NCBI RefSeq assembly: GCF_000716535.1
Contig: NZ_JNWV01000007.1
Location: 186,001-250,000, forward strand
Direction of reading: 5' to 3'
Length of the DNA stretch: 64,000 bases
Source of the DNA: Streptomyces flaveolus
GTDB lineage: Bacteria > Actinomycetota > Actinomycetes > Streptomycetales > Streptomycetaceae
Every line of letters starts with the position of its first letter. The stretch's first letter is position 1. The notes under the pieces were generated by a model. The model made no database searches. It saw nothing but the letters and a program-made list of their open reading frames with translations, and was not told the DNA's origin. Shown in pieces: positions 45,416 to 54,427 of this stretch. A program made the position numbers and the translations under genes.

Positions 45416-46582
45416 ATGCCGACACCGCCGCGAGGATCGAGAGGCGCTGAGCTCGCCTCCCGCTCCTTCGAACCCGAAGCTCTGACTACGGCCCGACAGC
45501 TTCGAGGGCTGCGCAAGAACGAGCTTGCCAGGAAGGTGGATCTCACGCCGGCAGCGGTCAGTCAGTACGAGCTGGGCCAGAGTCGGCCTTCGGCCACGGT
45601 CGTTGCGCAGCTGGCCATGGCCTTGGGGGTGCCCGCCACGTTCTTCGCCACGGGGCACCCGCACCCAACGGTGCCCAGCGCCGCCCACTTCCGAAGTCTT
45701 AGGGCGACAACGCAGCTGCAGCGGGATCAGGCGGTAGCGTTCGGCAAGATCGTCTGGCGGCTGGTTACGACCGTCGAGCACTACGTGGAGCTTCCCCCTG
45801 CGGCACTGCCGCGATTGGCCCTGCCGGCCGAGCCGAGCAGGGCGGACATCGCGGCCGTGGCCCGCGATGCGCGCGATGCCATGGGGGTGCCCAGCGGCCC
45901 AATTCCCCATGTGACCCGACTGCTCGAAGCCCATGGCGCCGTGGTCCTGGAGCTACCGGCTATGTCCAAACGGGTGGACGCCTTCTCGCACTGGTACGGG
46001 AGCAGGCCGTTGGTCTTCCGGAACCCTGCCAAGAACGACAAGGCTCGGTCGCGATTCGATGCGGCCCACGAGGCTGGGCACTTGGTCATGCACCTTGACG
46101 CTGAGCCTGGCAGCCGCATTATCGAGAACCAGGCGCATGACTTCGCTGCTGAGTTCTTGATGCCCAGCGCTGAGATCCTTGCGGAGTTGCCGCAGAGGCT
46201 TGACTGGGAGGCGCTCTACGGGCTGAAGCGACGGTGGGGGACTTCTCTCAAGGCTCTCGTCTACCGTGCCCATGCTCTCGGTGCCTTCCGGGACACGACG
46301 TACAAGCGTGCCATGATGATGCTCTCTCAGCACGGCGATCCCGAGCCTTGCGACCTCGGACCTCGTGAAGCGCCTCTGCTGCTGGAAAAGGCGGTCCGCC
46401 TCTGTGAGGAGACGGGCGTTTCATTTGATGATCTTGTCTCCCGCTCGGGCCTGCCGTTCGATCTTGCGAACGAGGTCTACGCGACTGCGACCATGACGAG
46501 ACCACGCCTCGTCCTGGATGCATCCGAGGAGGGTGCGGCGTCGCCGGACACCTCTGACGTGCTGACGCTTTTCCCAGGTTGA
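45416..46582 (+). CDS. XRE helix-turn-helix protein with ImmA/IrrE metallopeptidase domain
   Basis: A 388-residue protein from ATG 45416. The helix-turn-helix (about residues 18-75) reads LRGLRKNELARKVDLTPAAV then SQYELGQSRPSATVVAQLA. The zinc peptidase motif HEAGH lies in FDAAHEAGHLVMH at about residue 220, with downstream NQAHDFAAEFLMPSAEI. Such proteins cleave repressors or sense damage in mobile elements (ImmA type) and can be antitoxin-like. The short gap to the upstream unknown gene implies co-expression. Confidence 0.9.
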   Translation: MPTPPRGSRGAELASRSFEPEALTTARQLRGLRKNELARKVDLTPAAVSQYELGQSRPSATVVAQLAMALGVPATFFATGHPHPTVPSAAHFRSLRATTQLQRDQAVAFGKIVWRLVTTVEHYVELPPAALPRLALPAEPSRADIAAVARDARDAMGVPSGPIPHVTRLLEAHGAVVLELPAMSKRVDAFSHWYGSRPLVFRNPAKNDKARSRFDAAHEAGHLVMHLDAEPGSRIIENQAHDFAAEFLMPSAEILAELPQRLDWEALYGLKRRWGTSLKALVYRAHALGAFRDTTYKRAMMMLSQHGDPEPCDLGPREAPLLLEKAVRLCEETGVSFDDLVSRSGLPFDLANEVYATATMTRPRLVLDASEEGAASPDTSDVLTLFPG

Positions 46583-46669
46583 TGTTTGCTGCTATCTGGC
46601 GCTGTTCTACGCGTCATGGGATCAGCCGAAGGTGAACCGCCCCGCGTCGAATGGAGACATGGGCGCGGG

Positions 46670-47209
46670 TCAGTGGCTGGCGCGGATCATTACGGTGAGG
46701 ACCGGCGAGGCCGGTGAGGGCTGGCTTTGCCCGATGTCCTCGTACCCCCACGACTCATAGAGGGTGTGGACCTTTCCATCGCCAGCGGCCGGGTTGACCA
46801 TGAGCGTGACGTACGGCTCGTCGCGGGTGGCGAGGAGGGCGTCATGGATACGGCGCGCGGTGCCGGTCTTCCGCCAGGTCGGCCGAACACCGATCTCCTT
46901 CAACGCCACGGCCGGACGCTCGGTGTACTTCTCGGCCGGCGTCGGGCTGGTGCGCTGCCAGTAGCGGTCGCCGTGCTCGATGGTGTTGCCGTAGGCGTAG
47001 CCGACCGGATGTCCGTCCGCGTACGCGAGTACGGCCGTGAACCCCGGCTCGGTGCCGTGCCGGTCCAGGCGCTCACCGAACGCGGTGACCGCGTAGTTCG
47101 GCAGGTGGAGCAGCGGAGCGCGTACGTCGGCGTACACGTCGAGGACGTCACCGCGGGCGGTGTCGAGGGTGGTGAAGGTGCGCAGTTCGATGGCGGGCGC
47201 CGTGGTCAT
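46670..47209 (-). CDS. GNAT-family acetyltransferase
   Basis: A 179-residue protein whose ATG 47209 overlaps the upstream stop as ATGA. GGAGG lies 8 bases before it. The acetyl-CoA segment is LKEIGVRPTWRKTGTARRIH, followed by YVTLMVNPAAGDGKVHTLYE and SWGYEDIG. Target unknown; location between defence and lanthipeptide genes leaves resistance or peptide modification open. Confidence 0.85.
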   Translation of the reverse strand: MTTAPAIELRTFTTLDTARGDVLDVYADVRAPLLHLPNYAVTAFGERLDRHGTEPGFTAVLAYADGHPVGYAYGNTIEHGDRYWQRTSPTPAEKYTERPAVALKEIGVRPTWRKTGTARRIHDALLATRDEPYVTLMVNPAAGDGKVHTLYESWGYEDIGQSQPSPASPVLTVMIRASH

Positions 47210-48489
47210 GCGGCCATCCTCCAGGTGGCGGTGTGGTCGGTCCAGGTCTGCACGCTGGAGCTGCCTGGCGCGGTGGCGCGCAGCGCGGCCCCGAACTCCT
47301 GCAGCATGCGCGTGACGCGGGCGTGCTGGGTGGCTGCGTCGGCGGGGACCTTCATCGCGGTGGCCGTGGCGGCGTCGGGGGCTCCCTGTGCCAGCTGGGC
47401 GTGTGCGAGCCGGGTGGTGGTGATGGCCCGGGAACGGATCATGTGGGGCCGGAGGGCGGACAGGCAGCGGTGGGCGTGGTACTCGGCGGTCGAGTAGTCG
47501 CCGAGCGCCAAGTGTGCGGAGAGGGCCAGGGAGTCGAGTTCGGCCTGGTCGTAGAAGGCGAGCATCCACACCGGCCGGTAGTCGGCGGGGTCGGCGCGCA
47601 GCATGGCGTCCTGCGCCTGCTCGAACGCGCGGCGGGTGCCGGTGCGGTCCTGTGCCGCGCCGTGGATGGCTCCTTGGCGGGCCAGGCCGAGGGAGGCGAA
47701 CAGGGGGTCGCGGCGGGTGAGGTGCAGGTTGCGGGCGACGTCGTTGGCGGCGAACGCGTCGGCGGGTCGGCCCATGTGGCGGTACATGGTGCCCGCGTGA
47801 CTCCAGATGCGGAACTTGATGGCCTGGTCGCCGGACATCTCGGCGAGGGCTTGGGCCTCGCGCATGTGCGCCTTGGCGACGTCGTAGCGCCGGCCGTCGA
47901 TGGCGGCCCACATCGCGGAGGAGCGGAAGGCGGCTGCGGAGGCGTAGAGGTTGCTTCGTACGCGTTGGGTGGCGCTGCCGGCGTTCTGGAGGTTGAGCGC
48001 CTCGTCGGCGAGGGCGGCGGCCCGCTGTTCGATGCCGAGTTGTCCGCCGTGGCGGTGGTCGCTGGCGATGATCTCGGCGAAGCGCTTGTTGAGGCGGTTG
48101 ACGTCGCTCATGCCGATACGGCGCGGCGATGCGGTGCCGGGTGCGGCTGCTGCGGCGGCAGCCGCCGCGATGCTGCCGACGAGGGTGCGGCGCTTCATGT
48201 CGGGGTCCTCCTGCTGCGGTAGGGCCGGGGTGGGCGAAGGCCGGCTCCGTGGCACGAACCCTAAGGCGATGGCGGGTAGCCCGGTGACGTCCTCAAGTGC
48301 CCTTCGGGCGGCTGATTTTGGCCACGTAACCCGGCCTGCCTTCCATGCCCGGACCGAAGAGCCGTCGAGTCCACCAGGGCGTCCGGCTAACCGTTCAATG
48401 GCCCTGTTCACGGCCTCGGCGAGGCTGTTGGAGCTGTGGCCGTGTTCGGTCATCCACGCCTCAAGAACGGTGTTGCGGGTGGTGTCCAT
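47206..48489 (-). CDS. HTH regulator with TPR-like repeats
   Basis: A 427-residue protein from ATG 48489. The N-terminal 75 residues are helix-turn-helix-like (SLAEAVNRAIERLAG, then GSSVRAWKAGRVTWPKSAAR). An Ala-run segment follows (MKRRTLVGSIAAAAAAAAAP), then six or so TPR-like helical pairs to the end. Such Streptomyces regulators often lie beside biosynthetic clusters and respond to peptides or small molecules. Divergent from the lanthipeptide operon across 242 bases, it is a good candidate for its controller. Confidence 0.75.
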   Translation of the reverse strand: MDTTRNTVLEAWMTEHGHSSNSLAEAVNRAIERLAGRPGGLDGSSVRAWKAGRVTWPKSAARRALEDVTGLPAIALGFVPRSRPSPTPALPQQEDPDMKRRTLVGSIAAAAAAAAAPGTASPRRIGMSDVNRLNKRFAEIIASDHRHGGQLGIEQRAAALADEALNLQNAGSATQRVRSNLYASAAAFRSSAMWAAIDGRRYDVAKAHMREAQALAEMSGDQAIKFRIWSHAGTMYRHMGRPADAFAANDVARNLHLTRRDPLFASLGLARQGAIHGAAQDRTGTRRAFEQAQDAMLRADPADYRPVWMLAFYDQAELDSLALSAHLALGDYSTAEYHAHRCLSALRPHMIRSRAITTTRLAHAQLAQGAPDAATATAMKVPADAATQHARVTRMLQEFGAALRATAPGSSSVQTWTDHTATWRMAA

Positions 48490-48659
48490 GCGGGCACGGT
48501 AGTCCGCGCGGTCCCTGCCCGCCAGGTAAAGGGGAGGTCAAAACACCCTAGGTCATTCCGCCGACTGAGCGCCTGAACGTCCTAACCAACCTGCTGGGAA
48601 AGGGAGTTGTCTGGGTGCTGGTCGCCCGCCGCGCCCCACCGTGCGGGCGGCTGTTGACG

Positions 48660-48703
48660 GCCCGGCCCGCCCCTGAGGTTCCCCCGCAGGGGCGGGGCCG
48701 GGC
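48660..48703 (+). promoter_or_regulatory. Stable leader hairpin before the lanthipeptide operon
   Basis: Arms 48660-48675 and 48687-48703 pair over 16 bases with one bulged G around an 11-base loop, 28 bases before ATG 48732. It could act as an attenuator or block early transcription. Confidence 0.55.
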
Positions 48704-48731
48704 GCCGAGACGACACGAAGGCTCCACCCCA

Positions 48732-49178
48732 ATGACGAGTCTGAGAACAACAGTTGAGGCCCTCTTCGTCGGCCACCCCACGTACAGCCAGACCTTCCCG
48801 TGCGAGCCGTCCACGGCCGAGCTCGGCCGCGAACTCGTCCGGGACGTCCTTGGTGTGTGGCACCTCGACGGCCTCGCCGACCGTGCCGCGCTGATCATCA
48901 CGGAGCTGATCGCGAACGCCTCCAGGCACACTTCGTGTCCCGAGATTCGCCTCATGGTTGGGCGGCCGAGCGCGACTCGACTGCGTGTCGGGGTCGTGGA
49001 CCGGGAACCATCGCGTCTGCCCATACTCAGCCAGGTGGCTGACGACGACGAGTCGGGGCGCGGGCTGCTCCTCGTCGATGCTGTCGCCGACCGTTGGGGC
49101 TACGACCTGCACGGCTCGGGCAGGCGCCCCTGGGGCAAAGAGGTCTGGGCGGAACTCCGCACCCAGGACGGCAAGTGA
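48732..49178 (+). CDS. HATPase_c_2 ATP-binding protein (anti-sigma kinase-like)
   Basis: A 148-residue protein from ATG 48732. It has the GHKL motifs ITELIANASRHT (N box), VVDREPSRLP (G1) and DDESGRGLLLVDAVADRWG (G2). Such Streptomyces proteins resemble RsbW/SpoIIAB kinases, and one often sits first in FxLD lanthipeptide loci. Its stop overlaps the next start (GTGA), opening a tight operon. Confidence 0.85.
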   Translation: MTSLRTTVEALFVGHPTYSQTFPCEPSTAELGRELVRDVLGVWHLDGLADRAALIITELIANASRHTSCPEIRLMVGRPSATRLRVGVVDREPSRLPILSQVADDDESGRGLLLVDAVADRWGYDLHGSGRRPWGKEVWAELRTQDGK

Positions 49179-49387
49179 GCGTCCCGGCTACGGCAGCCTC
49201 GCCCCTTCCGGATCTCGCCCGACTCCGGCCCCGCCAGCAGATGGCCATGGACTGCGCCCTCTGCGCCCGGCCACTGGGAGCGAGCGGTCGACGGCTGGGC
49301 GAGATACGCCACCAGGGCTTTCCGTTCCTGCTCTGGGCCTGCGCTCCCAACTGCCAGGCCGTCAGATCGGCTATCCCGACCAGCTGA
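49175..49387 (+). CDS. Small Cys-rich protein in the lanthipeptide operon
   Basis: A 70-residue protein from GTG 49175, coupled to the upstream stop. CALCARPLGASG and a later WACAPNC form a four-cysteine, zinc-ribbon-like pattern. Function unknown; the position suggests a regulatory or accessory role. Confidence 0.65.
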   Translation: MSVPATAASPLPDLARLRPRQQMAMDCALCARPLGASGRRLGEIRHQGFPFLLWACAPNCQAVRSAIPTS

Positions 49388-49405
49388 GAAAGGGGATGTC
49401 CTTCC

Positions 49406-49594
49406 ATGGAGTGGCCGTGGATCACCGGTGATTGCTGGCTCGGCTGCGGGCGTACCGGAATCCTGGTGATCTGGCTCGGCCCGGTGCAGTGGGACGGGCA
49501 GCACGCCCCTTTCTACGCGTGTGAGCCGTGCCTCGATCGCCTCAAGGCCCAGGCGCTCACCTACTTCATGGAGCGGCGGCCGACGTCCGCTTGA
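49406..49594 (+). CDS. Small Cys-rich protein in the lanthipeptide operon
   Basis: A 62-residue protein from ATG 49406 with AAAGGGG upstream. GDCWLGCGRTG and YACEPCLDRL provide CxxxC and CxxC pairs, a zinc-finger-like layout related to the gene before it. Function unknown. Confidence 0.65.
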   Translation: MEWPWITGDCWLGCGRTGILVIWLGPVQWDGQHAPFYACEPCLDRLKAQALTYFMERRPTSA

Positions 49595-49783
49595 TCAGAC
49601 TTCCGGCACACGACTTCCCGGCATGAGGCAGGCAGCCCGCGAGGAATCCTATGCGGAGCACGCCCCCCTCGTGCCGGGCGGCCAGGAGCCGTCCGCGGAG
49701 CAGCCGTGTGGCAACGCTCCCGTGACGGCACCTGGTGGGCGCTCCAGCCCAGTAACACCACCACGATTGCGAGGAGTTGAAGC

Positions 49784-49963
49784 ATGACGCGTAGCACCGT
49801 TATTCCCAGCCGCACCGAAGTACGCCCGCAGATTCCGGGGGCCTCGGACGGCTTCGACCTGGACGTCTCCCTCGTCGAGATCGCCGATCCGGCGGGCCTG
49901 GTCAACCTGACCGACGACAACTGCGGGTCCACCTGCGGCGCCTGCACCACCAACGTTGCCTGA
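49784..49963 (+). CDS. FxLD-family lanthipeptide precursor
   Basis: A 59-residue peptide from ATG 49784, with GAGGAG 8 bases upstream. The leader holds the defining motif FDLDVSLVEIADP (residues 24-36). The C-terminal core region GLVNLTDDNCGSTCGACTTN has Cys at 47, 51 and 54, and Ser/Thr at 43, 49, 50, 55 and 56 for dehydration and ring closure. It sits 88 bases before the dehydratase gene. The Asp-Asp-Asn stretch is a plausible site for the methyltransferase. It was easily missed because of its size. Confidence 0.92.
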   Translation: MTRSTVIPSRTEVRPQIPGASDGFDLDVSLVEIADPAGLVNLTDDNCGSTCGACTTNVA

Positions 49964-50051
49964 CCCGGACCCCAGGTCACCCCGGTCTGGTGCCGCCGCG
50001 TCTCCGCGCGGCGGCACCAGTCGCCCGCCCCCTCACCTACGGAGGTACTCG

Positions 50052-53000
50052 GTGGTTGCTCCGCCCGCAGCGTTCCGCACCGGTTCCACTGCTCTCGTGC
50101 GCGCCGTGGCCCGGCCCTCGCTGCCGATTCCTCCATACCCTGACCTCGATGACCGCTCGCCCAGTGGTGCTTCTGCCCGCGTGGAGTGGCTACGCGCGGT
50201 GTGGGCGAACAAGGACGTCGCTGAGGCACTCCAGCACTCCAGCCCGGTCCTGGCCTCGCAGGTAGGGGCTCTGTGGACGGCCGAGCGCCCAGCCCTCCGT
50301 GATGTGCAGCGTGCGGTGCTGTCCGTGGCCCGCTACCTGCTGCGGGCCCAACACCGGGCGACACCCTTCGGCCTGTTCGCCGGCGTGGCCACCGCGGAGT
50401 TCGCCCCGCAGGCGCGGGCCGACTGGGGCGAGGAGCACGTGGCCGTCGGCCGCGCGGGGGCAGAGTGGCTGGCGGCCCTGGTCGCACGGTTGGAGTCATG
50501 CCCGGACCTCCTCGAACGGCTGCCCGTCGTCATCAACAACACCGTGACGTACCGGGGAGACCGGCTCATCGTGCCGTTCCAGCCCGACGTCCAGGACGAC
50601 CGGACTCGCGCGGTCGAGGCGTCTCTGGCCCTGACCGGACCGGTGCGCGCAGTCCTTGCCGCGACCCGACTGCCGATCCGGTTCGGCACCCTCATGGACA
50701 AGCTCCAGGCGGAGTTCCCCGAGGCCGGTCCCGAGAAGTCGCGTCAACTGCTGGCGGAGCTGATCCGGCGGCGGGTGCTGATCACGAGCTTGCAGGCGCC
50801 GAGCACCGAGACCGACGCCCTCGGGTATCTGGTGGGCCAACTCGACGCGATCGACGCCGGAAGCCTTGCCCCGGTCGCGGAGACCGTACGCGAACTCCAC
50901 GCGGTCCGGGCGGGCCTGGAGGAGTGCGCCACGCGCGGCGGCCGGGACAGCGTCGCGGCGCGGATGCGAGACCTCATCCCTGGCATGCCTCGCCACCCCG
51001 TCGCGCTCGACCTCCGCCTGGACGCGCAGATCGTTCTGCCGGAAGCGGTCGCCCGAGAGATCGAGCGTGCCGCTCTCATCCTGACCCGCTTGAGTATCCG
51101 CCCGTACGGGACCGCCGCCTGGAACGAGTACCACCAGCGGTTCTACGAGCGGTACGGCATCGGCACGATGGTGCCGCTCGTGGAGGCCGTGGCGGACAGC
51201 GGCACCGGCTATCCCGACGGTTATCCAGGCGCTCCGGCCAGCGCACGCAGGCCCCGCGTCTCCGCTCGGGACGACGCCCTTGTACGGCTGGCTCAGGCCG
51301 CCGCGCTCGACGGCCGTCACGAAGTGATCCTCACGGACGAACAGATTGAGGCCCTGGACGTGGGGCCCGACGAGCCTCGGCTGCCGCCGCACTTGGAGAT
51401 CGGGGTGCGGGTGCACGCGGCCAGCCTGGAGGAGTTGCAGCGCGGGTGGTTCCGGCTGGAGGTCGTGAGCGTGTCCCGTGGTGCCGGCGTTTCCACGGGC
51501 AGATTCCTCAGCGTGTTGGCCCCCGCCGACCGGGAGGCCCTGATTGCAGAGCTTGCCGACCTCCCGGCCGCCGACGGCAATACCATGCCCGCGCAGCTCT
51601 CTTTCCCGCCCCTGCTCCCCGAGAGCGCCCACATCACCCGCTCCTCACAGGTCTTACCCACCGTGATCAGCCTTCAGGAGCACCGCGCCCCGCAGGACAC
51701 CGTCCTCACCCTGGAGGACTTGGCTGTGGGGTGCGACGGCCGCCGCATGTACCTCGCCGTCCCCGAGCGAGGCCACCGTGTTGAGGCCGTCGGAATGCAC
51801 GCGCTGAACCTGCACACTCACACCCCGCCGCTGGTGCGGTTCCTCACCGAACTGTCCCGCGCCCAGTGCGCGCAGGTCACCGTCTTCGACTGGGGCGCCG
51901 CAGAGGCCATGCCGTTCCTTCCACGTCTGCGGTACGGCCGGATCGTGCTGGCCCCGGCACGCTGGCGGCTGGAAGCGTCCGAACTGCCCGGCCATGCCCA
52001 CCATCGGGCCGAGTGGTATGCCGCGCTCAGCAACTGGTGTGCCCGGCGGGGGCTGCCGCGCCGCGTCTATCTCGTAGAGGACGACCGGCGCCTCTTCCTC
52101 GACCTCGACGAGGCCGGCCACCGTGCGCTCCTGCGCAGACACCTCGACCATTCGCGCCTGGCCGTGCTCGTCGAGGCCCCGGAACCGGAGGCGTCTGGCT
52201 GGTGCGGTGGGCGAGCCCACGAGGTCGTGGTGCCCCTCAAAGCAACCAGGCCGTCGGCATGGCCGCCACTGCCAGCCCCCAGCCGGGGCCGTGCCCTGTC
52301 TGCGGCCCAGATGCAGACGCCTGCCGCTTCCTCGGTTCTTCTGGCCGCCCTGTACGGCGACCCCCGCCGCCAAGACGTCTTGCTCTCCCGGCATTTGCCC
52401 GGCCTCCTCGAACAGCTCGGCAACCCGCCGTGGTGGTTCATCCGCTTCCGGGACCCGGACCAGCACCTCCGCGTACGCATCGCCCTTCCCGACCCGGAAG
52501 CCTTCGCCGGCACGGCCCGAACGGTGAGCGCTTGGGCCGACGAGCTACGAAGCATCGGCCTGCTGGCCGACCTGCGCTATCCCACCTCCTACCGGGAGAT
52601 GGGCCGCTGGGGCTCCGGCACCGCATGGGAGGCGGCGGAGGAGGTGTTCCGGGCGGATTCGCGCGCCGTCCTGGCCCAACTTGCGCAGCCACAGCGTCCG
52701 GGCCAGCGCACGCTGGTGGCGGCCCACACGGTCGCTATCACCTCCGCCTTCCTCGGCACCACCGAGGCTGGGATGCAGTGGCTGATCGACCATGTCTCGC
52801 CGACCGCACCCGTGCCCGTTCCACGCCCGCAGTTCACCGAGGCCGTACGGCTCGCCGACCCGAGCGACGACTGGTCGGCCCTGCGCAGCGTTCGGGGCGG
52901 AGACGCCATCGTGTCCGGATGGGCCGACCGGGAAGCGGCGCTCGCCGCGTACCGGCCGCACCTGCCCGGCCCGGACACCCAGGGCATCGCCGTCGACGAC

Positions 53001-53135
53001 GTCCTGACCTCCCTGCTGCACGTTCACTTCGTGCGCCACGTCGCCGTGAACTTCCCGGAGGAAGAGGTGTGCCTCTACCTGGCGCGTGCCGCTGCCCTGG
53101 CCTGGACCGCCCGCACCAGGGGGAGGGCTTCGTGA
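50052..53135 (+). CDS. Full-length class I lanthipeptide dehydratase (LanB)
   Basis: A 1027-residue protein from GTG 50052, with GGAGG 6 bases upstream. The large N-terminal glutamylation domain (about 50-680) contains YLLRAQHRATPFGLFAGVAT and RFYERYGIGTMVPLVEAV. The C-terminal elimination domain (about 750-1020) has PPWWFIRFRDPDQHLRVRI, then SYREMGRWGSG and AHTVAITSAFLG. It activates Ser/Thr of the precursor with glutamyl-tRNA and removes glutamate to give dehydro residues. Start codons upstream run through the precursor's end. Its stop overlaps the cyclase start. Confidence 0.92.
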   Translation: MVAPPAAFRTGSTALVRAVARPSLPIPPYPDLDDRSPSGASARVEWLRAVWANKDVAEALQHSSPVLASQVGALWTAERPALRDVQRAVLSVARYLLRAQHRATPFGLFAGVATAEFAPQARADWGEEHVAVGRAGAEWLAALVARLESCPDLLERLPVVINNTVTYRGDRLIVPFQPDVQDDRTRAVEASLALTGPVRAVLAATRLPIRFGTLMDKLQAEFPEAGPEKSRQLLAELIRRRVLITSLQAPSTETDALGYLVGQLDAIDAGSLAPVAETVRELHAVRAGLEECATRGGRDSVAARMRDLIPGMPRHPVALDLRLDAQIVLPEAVAREIERAALILTRLSIRPYGTAAWNEYHQRFYERYGIGTMVPLVEAVADSGTGYPDGYPGAPASARRPRVSARDDALVRLAQAAALDGRHEVILTDEQIEALDVGPDEPRLPPHLEIGVRVHAASLEELQRGWFRLEVVSVSRGAGVSTGRFLSVLAPADREALIAELADLPAADGNTMPAQLSFPPLLPESAHITRSSQVLPTVISLQEHRAPQDTVLTLEDLAVGCDGRRMYLAVPERGHRVEAVGMHALNLHTHTPPLVRFLTELSRAQCAQVTVFDWGAAEAMPFLPRLRYGRIVLAPARWRLEASELPGHAHHRAEWYAALSNWCARRGLPRRVYLVEDDRRLFLDLDEAGHRALLRRHLDHSRLAVLVEAPEPEASGWCGGRAHEVVVPLKATRPSAWPPLPAPSRGRALSAAQMQTPAASSVLLAALYGDPRRQDVLLSRHLPGLLEQLGNPPWWFIRFRDPDQHLRVRIALPDPEAFAGTARTVSAWADELRSIGLLADLRYPTSYREMGRWGSGTAWEAAEEVFRADSRAVLAQLAQPQRPGQRTLVAAHTVAITSAFLGTTEAGMQWLIDHVSPTAPVPVPRPQFTEAVRLADPSDDWSALRSVRGGDAIVSGWADREAALAAYRPHLPGPDTQGIAVDDVLTSLLHVHFVRHVAVNFPEEEVCLYLARAAALAWTARTRGRAS

Positions 53136-54406
53136 CCGCCCACTCCGCGCTCGGCCTGGTCGACGCCATCGCTGCTCAGCTCGCCGACCCCGACACCGTG
53201 CCCCTCGGCTCCAGGATGCTGTCCTCGGACCGGCAGCACCTCGCCTACGGCCCGCCCGGAATCGCGCTCCTGCACATCGAGCTGGCCGCGAACGGTCTCG
53301 GTCCGTGGCAGCGCGCCCACGACTGGCTCGCCGCCGCCTCCCGGAAGCCGCTCACCAGCGGCCCGGACAGCCACCCGTTCTATGGAGTGCCCGCCTTCGC
53401 CCATGCCCTGACCTGTGCCGCCGACCACCTTCCCGGCTCCTACCAGCGCGCCCTCGACGTGATGGACGGACAGATCGCAGTCGATGTCGGACGCCGTCTC
53501 GACGCCGCACATCGCCGCATCGACGCCGGACGCCTGCCGCAGCTCGCCGAGTTCGACGCCGTCCGGGGCCTCACCGGATACGGCGCCTACCTACTGCGCC
53601 GAAACCCCGGCAGCTCCACGATGCGCGCCGTTCTCGACTACTGCGTGCGCCTCACCGAACCGATCACCCACCACGGCGAGACTCTGCCGGGCTGGTGGGC
53701 GGAGACCGGGCCCTCCGGCAGCCCGGACGACCGATTCCCCGCTGGGCACGCCAACAGCGGTATGGCCCACGGCGTCGGCGGCGTGCTCGCGCTCCTGGCC
53801 CTCGCAGCTCGGAGCGGCTCCATCACCGACGGGCACCACACAGCACTGCGCACCATCTTGGCCTGGCTGGACCGCTGGAAGGAGAAGGCCGACGGCGGGC
53901 CGGTCTGGCCGTATTGGGTCACTCAGGGCGAGCTGCGCAGGGGGCGTCTCGGCTCGTCAGCACCCAGGCGGCCCTCCTGGTGCTACGGCACCGCCGGCCT
54001 CGTCCGCGCCCAGCAACTTGCCGCGCTCGCCCTCGGCGATACCAGCCGCCAGATCGACGCGGAGAACGCGCTCGTGGCAGCCCTCACCGATCCCGAGCAG
54101 CTGAAGGCCACGACGGACAACGGCCTCTGCCACGGCTTCGCCGGCCTCGCCCACGCTGTCACGCGTACAGCCGACGACGCCCACCCCTCGACCGCGGGAA
54201 ATCTCCGCGCCGCTATCCCGGCCCTCCTGGCTGCGGTCATCCCACCAGGAACCGACCCCGAACTCATGGCCACGGTGCTCATTCAGGACGAGAAGGGCGG
54301 TCCCGGCCTACTCGACGGCGTCGCCGGCATAGCCCTGGCCCTCCTCTCGCCCAGCACCGCGGCACCACCCCGGTCCGCCTGGGACGCATGCCTCCTCATC
54401 GCTTGA
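53132..54406 (+). CDS. LanC-type lanthionine cyclase
   Basis: A 424-residue protein from GTG 53132, overlapping the dehydratase stop by 4 bases, with GGGGGAGGG upstream. It shows LanC repeats: YGPPGIALLHIELA, HGVGGVLALLALA, then the zinc ligands in SWCYGTAGLV and GLCHGFAGLAH. It adds Cys thiols to dehydro residues of the precursor. The longer frame from 51866 is out of register with the dehydratase and is rejected. Confidence 0.92.
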   Translation: MTAHSALGLVDAIAAQLADPDTVPLGSRMLSSDRQHLAYGPPGIALLHIELAANGLGPWQRAHDWLAAASRKPLTSGPDSHPFYGVPAFAHALTCAADHLPGSYQRALDVMDGQIAVDVGRRLDAAHRRIDAGRLPQLAEFDAVRGLTGYGAYLLRRNPGSSTMRAVLDYCVRLTEPITHHGETLPGWWAETGPSGSPDDRFPAGHANSGMAHGVGGVLALLALAARSGSITDGHHTALRTILAWLDRWKEKADGGPVWPYWVTQGELRRGRLGSSAPRRPSWCYGTAGLVRAQQLAALALGDTSRQIDAENALVAALTDPEQLKATTDNGLCHGFAGLAHAVTRTADDAHPSTAGNLRAAIPALLAAVIPPGTDPELMATVLIQDEKGGPGLLDGVAGIALALLSPSTAAPPRSAWDACLLIA

Positions 54407-54427
54407 TCCACCGACCGAAGGACCTCT

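Noticed and set aside
49623..49787. 54-residue ORF ending in an ATGA overlap with the lanthipeptide precursor
   Set aside because: No ribosome site; Pro/Gly-rich composition; the precursor has its own good ribosome site. A leader-peptide role cannot be excluded.
51866..54406. 846-residue frame that includes LanC
   Set aside because: The first 420 codons are out-of-frame with the dehydratase domain that clearly occupies that DNA; LanC starts at GTG 53132.
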